A stretch of 5,075 nt of DNA from Erythrobacter sp. (GTDB taxonomy: Bacteria; Pseudomonadota; Alphaproteobacteria; Sphingomonadales; Sphingomonadaceae): the NCBI GenBank assembly GCA_003483125.1, contig DMWU01000194.1, positions 1 through 5,075 of the forward strand, given 5' to 3'. The notes under the pieces are model-generated. The model was not told where the DNA came from. It searched no databases and saw nothing but the letters and a program-made list of their open reading frames with translations. Of this stretch, positions 1 through 5,075 are shown one piece after another (the stretch's first letter is position 1; each line of letters starts with the position of its first letter). The translations under genes and the position numbers were made by a program.

Positions 1-615
1 GCAGAACCCGATCTGGCGTGCGAGTGACATATGGCGCCGCAGTTCGAGCTCGACCTGGTCCGAATTCGCATCGATGCGCGCACGCGCGAGGTCGAGCCCT
101 GCAATTCGCGCTGCTTCTTCAATGGCCTCGGGCGTTGCGGGGCTCAGGTCGAACAAGGCTTCATGAAATTTTGTATAGCGGCCCTGCATGGCCGCAGCGA
201 GCGCCATGCGTGAGGCATCTTCGCTACCTTGGAAAATGGGCCATTCGCGGACAACCACTTTCAGTTCGGGATCTGTTTCAATCAGGCGTTCCAGATCGGC
301 CTGGCTCATTTTGCAATAGGGGCAATTATAGTCGGTGAACTCGACCAGGACGCGCGATCCATTGGGGTTTCCCAATACGGCTCCCTCAAATGGCGTCATC
401 ACCTCTTGCGAGATGCCAGCCAATCGTTCTGCCGATTGCTGCGCCTGATAGGCTTCTGCCATTTGCGGGAGCAATTGCGGGTTGTCGAGCAGGTAGTTCT
501 TGGTTCGTGCGTCGGCCAAGCCTGTAACCGACCAGATTGCGGCACCGATGAAGCCAAAAACGAGGGCAAGTGCCATGGTGAGCCAGAGGGATTTCAAGTT
601 GTTTTGCATTTGCAT
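1..615 (-). CDS. DsbA/ScsC-like thioredoxin-fold thiol:disulfide oxidoreductase, membrane-anchored (partial, C-terminus beyond the left edge)
   Basis: 205 residues are visible and the reading frame runs off the window. Residues 1-9 are polar and 10-30 hydrophobic: an uncleaved anchor or signal peptide that places the rest in the periplasm. Residues 40-80 (YLLDNPQLLPQMAEAYQAQQ) resemble the short helical N-terminal domain of ScsC/Com1-type proteins, which in ScsC mediates oligomerisation. The link VLGNPNG (80-86) leads into the thioredoxin fold, VLVEFTDYNCPYCK, with active-site cysteines C98 and C101 (CPYC). A helical insertion follows from about 120 (KVVVREWPIFQG, then an Ala-rich helix). The last codon is Cys205 in IGFC, about where the family's cis-proline loop (GTP) should begin, so roughly 40-50 residues are missing. 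By family knowledge it oxidises or isomerises disulfides in exported proteins. The M48 peptidase gene ends 18 bp upstream, implying co-transcription. The start is 615 or the in-frame ATG at 609; neither has a strong ribosome binding site. Family is confident; oxidase versus isomerase is not. Confidence 0.9.
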   Translation of the reverse strand, partial: MQMQNNLKSLWLTMALALVFGFIGAAIWSVTGLADARTKNYLLDNPQLLPQMAEAYQAQQSAERLAGISQEVMTPFEGAVLGNPNGSRVLVEFTDYNCPYCKMSQADLERLIETDPELKVVVREWPIFQGSEDASRMALAAAMQGRYTKFHEALFDLSPATPEAIEEAARIAGLDLARARIDANSDQVELELRRHMSLARQIGFC

Positions 616-633
616 TGGCCCCGGGATTACCTG

Positions 634-1986
634 TTATCGATCGCGTATCTGTTCCAAGGCGGCACGAGCCTGGAAGGATATGTCCTGCGCACGGATCCAG
701 TCGGACGAACCCCTTGGTAGGCCTGTCATCGCCATTTGCGCACTTCTGAGAGCCTGGGGGTAATTTCGCTGCATCACCTGCTGCTCCGCGCTTGCCAATC
801 GCGCGCGCGGCTCATCACCCCTCGCCGCATAGACTACGCCCAACTGATACCAGGCGAAGGGATTCAAGCGATCACGCCCCACTGCGGTGCGCAATACGCG
901 CTCTGCCTCATCATAATTCGCTACATCTTCGGTCGCGATCAATGCGTGGCCGAACATCGAGGCGATCAGTGGCTGGTTGCCCGAATATTGGGTGGCCAAT
1001 CGCAAGGGAGCCAAGGCCTCCTCGGGCTTTCCCGATTCGAGGAGCACCTGCCCCTTGAGCTCAAGGAAATACGGATCTCGGGGGGCCTGTTCCAAGAGCG
1101 CGTTGGTTTCTGCTAGCGCTTTGTCGATCAGCGCTTCTTTGTGGAAGGCATAGGCCCTGGCATATCGCGCCGGAATGCTGTGGTCATGTACGGGATAGTC
1201 GTTGAGTGTACGCAGGGGATCCGAAATGTAGCCAGACAGTTTTGCTTTCACACGGAGAAACCGGGCCTGCAATTCGGGGTCGTCGGGCGCGTTCCATGCG
1301 GGGTCCGCTTCATAGGTCTCGCGCAAGGTTGCTATCCGATCGCCCGAAAGCGGGTGCGTACGCGTAAAGGCGGCCTCATCATCCTGGCTATAGCCATAGC
1401 GGAATTCCTGGTTTCGCAACTTGCCAAAGAATGAAAGCGATCCCCGGCCCGAAATGGCGGCAAGGGACAGATACTCCGCGCCTGCTGCATCGGCAGAGGA
1501 TTCCTGTACCCGGCTAAAGGCCAAGAATTTGCCGAGCGCCGCCCGCTGCCCGGCCTGCATAATGCCGATCGCTGCTTCGCCGCCGCCGGCCAAGGCTGCA
1601 CCGACACCAAGTAGCATGCTCAAAAGAGAGATGCTGGTCGCGGCGCTAACACCCTCGCTGTAACGTACAATATGGCCGCCAGTAATATGACCGAGCTCGT
1701 GCGCTATGACGCCTTGAACTTCGTTGGCGGTATCGGCTGCATTGATAAGCCCGCTATGGAGATAGACAACTTGCCCGCCGGCTACGAACGCATTGATCGA
1801 AGGGTCGTTGATCAGGACGATGTCGACATTGCCGGGCCGCAGCCCTGCAGCCTCAACCAGCGGAGCAGCCATTTCCCGCAGCAGCGCCTCTGTCTCTGCA
1901 TCGCGCAATATGGATTGCGCGTGCGCAGGCTGGGCCGCAAGCGCAAGGGCGCAGAAAAGCGCAATGAACTGACGCAGATATCTCAT
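634..1986 (-). CDS. BepA-like periplasmic M48 zinc metallopeptidase with C-terminal TPR domain
   Basis: This 450-residue exported protease is close in length and layout to E. coli BepA (YfgC), which helps assemble or degrade outer-membrane proteins such as LptD. Residues 1-23 form a signal peptide ending AHA before QS. The M48 catalytic domain covers about 28-260: zinc-binding HELGH at 96-100 (catalytic E97), the third ligand E162 in ESSADAAG 66 residues after the first His, and THP at 210-212, whose His211 matches the position of the self-inhibitory His of BepA. A Gly/Ala-rich segment (about 115-150) between the zinc motifs fits the loop and helix of this family. From about 270 to 450, paired helices such as LLEQAPRDPYFLELKGQVLL and AWYQLGVVYAARGDEPRARL are TPR-like, for substrate or Bam-complex contact. 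All catalytic residues are present. The start lies 9 bp after the hydrolase stop and lacks a clear Shine-Dalgarno sequence, suggesting translational coupling. The stop is TAA at 636-634. Use of the symbol bepA would need orthology confirmation. Confidence 0.95.
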   Translation of the reverse strand: MRYLRQFIALFCALALAAQPAHAQSILRDAETEALLREMAAPLVEAAGLRPGNVDIVLINDPSINAFVAGGQVVYLHSGLINAADTANEVQGVIAHELGHITGGHIVRYSEGVSAATSISLLSMLLGVGAALAGGGEAAIGIMQAGQRAALGKFLAFSRVQESSADAAGAEYLSLAAISGRGSLSFFGKLRNQEFRYGYSQDDEAAFTRTHPLSGDRIATLRETYEADPAWNAPDDPELQARFLRVKAKLSGYISDPLRTLNDYPVHDHSIPARYARAYAFHKEALIDKALAETNALLEQAPRDPYFLELKGQVLLESGKPEEALAPLRLATQYSGNQPLIASMFGHALIATEDVANYDEAERVLRTAVGRDRLNPFAWYQLGVVYAARGDEPRARLASAEQQVMQRNYPQALRSAQMAMTGLPRGSSDWIRAQDISFQARAALEQIRDR

Positions 1987-1995
1987 CGTGACTTG

Positions 1996-2910
1996 CTAGC
2001 GCGTTTCGCCCTGAACTGGAACTGAAGCTTTCACCGACTTCGCGAATTTTACCAGTTCGCCAAGGATCGGTCTGCGCGAGCGCCAAGGGCTGGCAAGTGC
2101 GACTATCAGGTCCGTGTGATCCAGATCGGGGTAAACTTCCATGTCGATCCGGCTTCCGGCTTCCGTCAATAGCTTGGCCATTGCGCGGCTATTGCGCGGC
2201 TTCACCGTTTGGTCTTCCTCTCCATGCAGCAGCAACATGGGTGGGGCATTGCCATGTGCAAAGTTGACGGGCTGGGTCGATTCAGGGTCTTCGGCATGGC
2301 CAAAACTGTTGCGGGCGGATTCGCGGGTAAAGGGATAGAAATCAAACGGTCCGGCGAATCCCGCGACCCCTGCTATAACGCCCGTTTCCAACCCTTCCTG
2401 GGCTAGCCATTGCGGGTCGAGCGCAGTCATAACAACATTATATGCGCCCGCCGAATGCCCTACGAGAACGATATGATCGGGATCGCCGCCAAGCCGCGCA
2501 ATATTGCGGTGCGTCCACGCGATTGCACTAGCCGCATCTTCAAGCATGGAGGGATAAACAGCCTCGGGATGGAGGCGGTAGCCCGCGTTGACGACAATAA
2601 ATCCTTCGGGTGCGAGCGCGCGGGCAACAAAGCTGTAATGCGCGGGATGGCCGCTGTCCCAGCCTCCACCATGGACGAATAGAAGCACTGGTCGAGAGCC
2701 TTCGACCGGCTGGCCTTCCACTCCATATACGCCCAGTGACTGCGCGTTTCCGGGACCGAATTTGGCATTTTCCAGCAACACTACGTCACGCGAACCGCCC
2801 GTTAGCCGGTCAACAGTATCGAGCACCCAGGGCCCGTTAAGCCTTATCGCCACCAGAATCGCGATGGCGATGATCCCAGCTGTAGCCAGAATTGCAATCA
2901 GAATGCTCAT
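1996..2910 (-). CDS. Membrane-anchored alpha/beta hydrolase (HSL/carboxylesterase-like)
   Basis: A 304-residue serine hydrolase. Residues 2-22 (SILIAILATAGIIAIAILVA) form one hydrophobic segment, so the enzyme is probably anchored with its catalytic domain outside the cytoplasm. The fold shows the oxyanion-hole motif HGGGW at 80-84, the nucleophile elbow GHSAG at 151-155 (Ser153), Asp233 in LLLHGEEDQTV, and His265 in PDLDHTD: a complete catalytic triad. HGGG plus GHSAG points to the hormone-sensitive-lipase/carboxylesterase group of short-acyl ester hydrolases; YRLHPEAVYPSMLED is also typical of that group. The natural substrate cannot be read from sequence. I chose the ATG at 2910 because TAGGCG lies about 9 bases upstream and the hydrophobic segment follows at once. 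An in-frame ATG at 2937 would add nine residues (MAIRARRDT) but has no ribosome binding site. The stop is TAG at 1998-1996, 9 bp before the M48 start. It is probably the first gene of the three-gene cluster, or part of a longer transcript from the PAS gene. Confidence 0.92.
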   Translation of the reverse strand: MSILIAILATAGIIAIAILVAIRLNGPWVLDTVDRLTGGSRDVVLLENAKFGPGNAQSLGVYGVEGQPVEGSRPVLLFVHGGGWDSGHPAHYSFVARALAPEGFIVVNAGYRLHPEAVYPSMLEDAASAIAWTHRNIARLGGDPDHIVLVGHSAGAYNVVMTALDPQWLAQEGLETGVIAGVAGFAGPFDFYPFTRESARNSFGHAEDPESTQPVNFAHGNAPPMLLLHGEEDQTVKPRNSRAMAKLLTEAGSRIDMEVYPDLDHTDLIVALASPWRSRRPILGELVKFAKSVKASVPVQGETR

Positions 2911-2952
2911 AGTGTCGCGCCTAGCCCGAATTGCCATAGACGCGCACTATCG

Positions 2953-2975
2953 CGCTGGCAGCAGGCTGGCCAGCG
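2953..2975. other. Hairpin between the PAS_5-like gene and the hydrolase gene
   Basis: CGCTGGC (2953-2959) and GCCAGCG (2969-2975) form a 7-bp GC-rich stem with a 9-base loop, inside the 92-bp gap. A 10-bp palindrome GCTGGCCAGC (2965-2974) overlaps its distal arm and offers an alternative fold. There is no T-run after the stem on the minus strand, so it may attenuate transcription or stabilise the PAS_5-like message but is not a canonical terminator. It leaves open whether the hydrolase operon has its own promoter. Confidence 0.35.
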
Positions 2976-3002
2976 GGAAAATTGCGATGATGGATCCTGG
3001 GC

Positions 3003-4739
3003 CTAGCCTAAGAGTTTACGGGCGGCGCGTTCGATCAGCGGAATATCCTGTTCGATCTCGCCCAGCATAACGATCTCGCCATCTTCGGTGCGATGGATCA
3101 TCACCAGGCCAAATTCTCCGCCATCAGGGTCGATATCGGAGAATTCCTGCGGCTCCAGTTCGCGCAGCTTCTTGGCCAGCGCGCTGCGAACCTCGTCAAC
3201 CGGATCGACTACCTCGCCAGCCTCTTTACGGCGCAGGCGGCGTTCCGCCTGGACTAGCCCTTTAAGGCCGCCCTCTGCCTCGGAAAGATAATTCGCAAGT
3301 TGGCTCTGCTCCAGCCCGATGCGCCGCGCATATCCTAGCACGGTGGCATATTCTGTCAGGCGGGTCTTGTCGTAATCGGCGCCAAAGACCAATTTGACTA
3401 TCGGGGTCATTGGCGCACGCTTTTGCGCCACCAGGCCGTTCTCGATGAGCAGTTCCTCATATTCTTCTGGCGAGGATTCGGCAGCCAAGGCGACATCGAA
3501 AGCGCGCCCTACTGCAACATAGAGGGCGGCGCGGCTGCGATCTTCGCTGTCATTGGCGACATGTGCCAATTCGCGTGCCGAGGCGAGGAAATCATAAAGG
3601 CCAGCGTCTTCCGGCAATTCGTCAAGTACTGCTGCGTTTTCGGACAATTCCGGTTCATAGCTGTCTACCGGCTCCAACAACGGCTTACGCTCGGCCTCGT
3701 ATGGCTCATCAAACGAGCCTTCGTCGAAAGAGCCATCATCGTAAGAAACCTCATATTCGGCCTCATTCAGAGCCTGTTGCGCCCCGAGCTCATCGAGGTC
3801 GAGGGCCTTTGACTTGCCGGTGGGTAGATCGACATGATCGGTAAGGGAGGCAAAGCTGTAATTTGCCTCGTTCTCTTCTTCTTCCTCGTCACCCAGGTCG
3901 TAGTCGCCAAACTCTGGGGTCGGCAGACGATATTTTTCGTCATCCTTGAGACGATCCTGGGCAGGTTCTATCGAGGGCACGTTCTCTTCTGACCATGCTT
4001 CGGGGGCATCGAAACCGCTCTCCGCATCCTCGGCGAACACGTCGCCTTCGCCTGCTTCGTCATTCGCTGGGGCAATTTCGGTCAGGGTCAGCGGCTCATC
4101 GTCATCATCGTCGACATCGCTATCGGCAGTGCTTTCTTCGGCCGCCTCAAGCGCTTGATCGATTTCGAATAGAAGCTCGTCCGCCTTGGCGGCATCGGCC
4201 ATTTCTTTCCAATTGATCACACCATGGATGAAATCGATGGTCTCATTGTCGCTGGAGAATGGAAGCAGGATACCGCGATAAAGTATCGTCACATCGCGCT
4301 GGTTTATGAATTCTGCCTCGAACCCGATTGGCGCCTGGTTCGCGAGGATCTGCATGTAATGATCGGTTATGCGGCTCAATAGCGAGCGGCTGGGGACGTC
4401 CGAGAGCTTGCGGATCTCGTAATCGGCGCCGCACTCCGCAGCTAGCTTGTCACCCAGAAACTGGATCGCCGGGTCCTCGATGCCCAATGAAAAATCGAGC
4501 AGCACGCTGTAGGGACCGAAATCCTCGAGATTCTGAGGTTCCAGCTCTTCCACCGCAGGGAATTTGCGATCGCCAAGCATGCCTGCCCAATGGTTATAGG
4601 CACGCACTTGCATGCGCCGCTCATCCTGGCCGATGGCCGCAGGCGGCAGGTCGCGAATGCTTTCATCTTCGCCAAGATCGAAGTCCACTGAATCTTCAGG
4701 AAATTCAGAAGAGCCGAAATTGCCGCGCAAGGTATCCAT
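3003..4739 (-). CDS. PAS_5-like domain protein with acidic linker and unrecognised C-terminal module
   Basis: 578 residues with no signal peptide or membrane segment, so probably cytoplasmic. Three parts are visible. (i) Residues about 40-180 resemble the PAS_5 family of alphaproteobacteria: YNHWAGMLGDRKFPAVEELE, then DFGPYSVLLDFS, a FLGDKLAAECG segment and the terminal strand pair YRGILLPFSSDNETIDFIHG. (ii) Residues about 195-375 are low-complexity and very acidic, with Asp/Glu runs at 210-215 and 284-289 and a duplicated GSFDE at 336-345; this is probably disordered. (iii) Residues 380-505 are helical (LYDFLASARELAHVA; YVAVGRAFDVALAA) and include the conserved-looking TPIVKLVFGADYDKTRLTEY (445-464) and a basic stretch AERRLRRKEAG. 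The end (541-577) looks like a beta hairpin plus helix: GEFGLVMIHRTEDGEIVMLG. I do not recognise this module. The start is firm: GAGGG lies about 11 bases upstream and an in-frame stop follows a few codons further up. A sensory or regulatory role is inference. The hydrolase gene follows after a 92-bp gap. Confidence 0.85.
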   Translation of the reverse strand: MDTLRGNFGSSEFPEDSVDFDLGEDESIRDLPPAAIGQDERRMQVRAYNHWAGMLGDRKFPAVEELEPQNLEDFGPYSVLLDFSLGIEDPAIQFLGDKLAAECGADYEIRKLSDVPSRSLLSRITDHYMQILANQAPIGFEAEFINQRDVTILYRGILLPFSSDNETIDFIHGVINWKEMADAAKADELLFEIDQALEAAEESTADSDVDDDDDEPLTLTEIAPANDEAGEGDVFAEDAESGFDAPEAWSEENVPSIEPAQDRLKDDEKYRLPTPEFGDYDLGDEEEEENEANYSFASLTDHVDLPTGKSKALDLDELGAQQALNEAEYEVSYDDGSFDEGSFDEPYEAERKPLLEPVDSYEPELSENAAVLDELPEDAGLYDFLASARELAHVANDSEDRSRAALYVAVGRAFDVALAAESSPEEYEELLIENGLVAQKRAPMTPIVKLVFGADYDKTRLTEYATVLGYARRIGLEQSQLANYLSEAEGGLKGLVQAERRLRRKEAGEVVDPVDEVRSALAKKLRELEPQEFSDIDPDGGEFGLVMIHRTEDGEIVMLGEIEQDIPLIERAARKLLG

Positions 4740-4832
4740 GACAGGTAGAACCCTCGATTAATCTTTACCCGGGTGTTCTGAAGCATCGTAGTAAACATAC
4801 CGTTAAGTGAATCGCGAAAACTACAGCTATAA

Positions 4833-4846
4833 ATTTGCACGCAAAT
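4833..4846. repeat. Inverted repeat ATTTGC-N2-GCAAAT, candidate operator
   Basis: A perfect 6-bp inverted repeat with a 2-base centre (ATTTGCACGCAAAT on the plus strand) lies about 95 bp upstream of the PAS_5-like start. It abuts the TATAGC-like element on its minus-strand downstream side. Its symmetry and position suit a dimeric regulator, but only one copy is present and no regulator is identified. Confidence 0.3.
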
Positions 4847-4852
4847 CATCCA

Positions 4853-4878
4853 GGCGGAGTGACGTCATGTCAGCCGCC
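4853..4878. other. Hairpin downstream of the edge gene
   Basis: GGCGG-AG-TGAC and GTCA-G-CCGCC can pair into a 9-bp interrupted stem with a GTCAT loop on the plus-strand reading. It starts about 15 bases past the stop codon of the edge gene on the minus strand, a position fitting transcript termination or 3' end protection. No uridine run follows it on either strand, so it is not a standard intrinsic terminator. The same bases contain the 8-bp palindrome TGACGTCA (4860-4867). Confidence 0.35.
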
Positions 4879-4892
4879 GAAAAATTCCCAAA

Positions 4893-5075
4893 TTATCCTA
4901 GTTGTTTATCGTTTCCGGGAAGGCTTGAGAGTGTTGGATCGGTCAATTGCGCATGACGCCTGAGCGCCGTTCGGGCGAGCCGTTCAACCTCTACCTTGCG
5001 GCGCGCAGCTGCCAAAGGTCGTAATGGGGCGGGACGGAGAATCTCTGCATCATATCCATCGGCCACTACCACCCC
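4893..5075 (-). CDS. C-terminal tail of an unrecognised protein (partial, N-terminus beyond the right edge)
   Basis: A frame open from the window edge to a TAA at 4895-4893 encodes 60 residues, beginning near VVVADGYDAEILRPAPLRP and continuing into an Arg/Ala-rich helix (AAARRKVEVERLARTALRRH), then a polar tail ending GNDKQLG. The composition looks like genuine alphaproteobacterial protein, and the orientation matches every other gene in the window. No start or diagnostic motif is visible, so I assign no family. It lies about 150 bp upstream of the PAS_5-like gene, a gap wide enough to hold a promoter. The opposite strand here offers only short reading frames. Moderate confidence that it is coding; none about function. 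Confidence 0.55.
   Translation of the reverse strand, partial: GVVVADGYDAEILRPAPLRPLAAARRKVEVERLARTALRRHAQLTDPTLSSLPGNDKQLG

Larger units (their letters stand above)
4740..4892 (-). promoter_or_regulatory. Intergenic region probably carrying the promoter of the PAS_5-like gene
   Basis: This spacer of about 150 bp separates the edge gene from the PAS_5-like gene and is more AT-rich than its surroundings around 4770-4850. On the minus strand it contains TTTATAGCT (4836-4828), usable as a -10 element but without a good -35 partner. It also has TTAACGGTATGTTTAC (4806-4791), one base off a TTAA-N7-TTAA CtrA-type site, and the leader GAGGG used for translation. No single sigma-70 promoter stands out, so a promoter is inferred from position and composition, not from a clear hexamer pair. 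Confidence 0.4.

Noticed and set aside
229..720. Plus-strand open frame of 163 codons
   Set aside because: It runs antisense to the thioredoxin-fold gene and the end of the M48 gene, both of which have family motifs. Its translation shows no domain and has shadow-like composition.
2911..2937. Nine-residue N-terminal extension of the hydrolase starting at 2937
   Set aside because: No ribosome binding site precedes it, whereas the ATG at 2910 has one and starts directly at the membrane segment. It remains possible.
3423..3812. Plus-strand open frame of 129 codons
   Set aside because: Antisense to the acidic linker and C-terminal module of the PAS_5-like gene. It is open because of the biased codon content of that region.
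3870..3900. Trinucleotide-like CTT/CTC-rich tract as a repeat element
   Set aside because: It encodes the Glu run of the acidic linker and is explained by coding for low-complexity protein.
4860..4867. Palindrome TGACGTCA as a regulator site
   Set aside because: An 8-bp palindrome is expected by chance at this scale, and it is part of the hairpin at 4853-4878.
4867..4956. Plus-strand small ORF of 29 codons (MSAAEKFPNY...) preceded by GGAG seven bases upstream
   Set aside because: It has a good ribosome binding site, but it runs antisense to the tail of the edge gene, begins inside a hairpin, and its later codons look like a shadow. Support is not enough for a gene call.

Overview
The window reads as a chromosomal, moderately GC-rich alphaproteobacterial segment. 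The PAS_5-type protein, the ScsC/Com1-like thiol oxidoreductase and the overall codon style fit best with Sphingomonadales (Erythrobacter-like). That placement is inferred from protein character, not from a search. I see no rRNA, tRNA, CRISPR array, insertion sequence, integrase or attachment site.

Every convincing gene lies on the minus strand, so transcription runs from high to low coordinates. In that order: (1) the C-terminal tail of an unrecognised protein enters from the right edge and stops at 4893. (2) A spacer of about 150 bp (4740-4892) holds an inverted repeat, a hairpin and a probable promoter. (3) A 578-residue protein (3003-4739) has an N-terminal PAS_5-like domain, a long acidic linker and an unrecognised helical C-terminal module. 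(4) A 92-bp gap with a hairpin follows. (5) A membrane-anchored alpha/beta hydrolase (1996-2910), (6) a secreted BepA-like M48 metallopeptidase with a TPR tail (634-1986) and (7) a membrane-anchored ScsC/DsbA-like thioredoxin-fold protein (615 to the left edge) are packed with gaps of 9 and 18 bp, so they are probably one operon.

The operon has an envelope theme. A BepA-type chaperone/protease and a disulfide oxidoreductase/isomerase made from one message suggest quality control of outer-membrane or periplasmic proteins, with the hydrolase as a less certain partner. The PAS-domain protein is probably a separate cytoplasmic sensory or regulatory protein. No strikingly novel system is evident. 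The points most worth a second look are the C-terminal module of the PAS protein and the BepA-like/ScsC-like gene pair.
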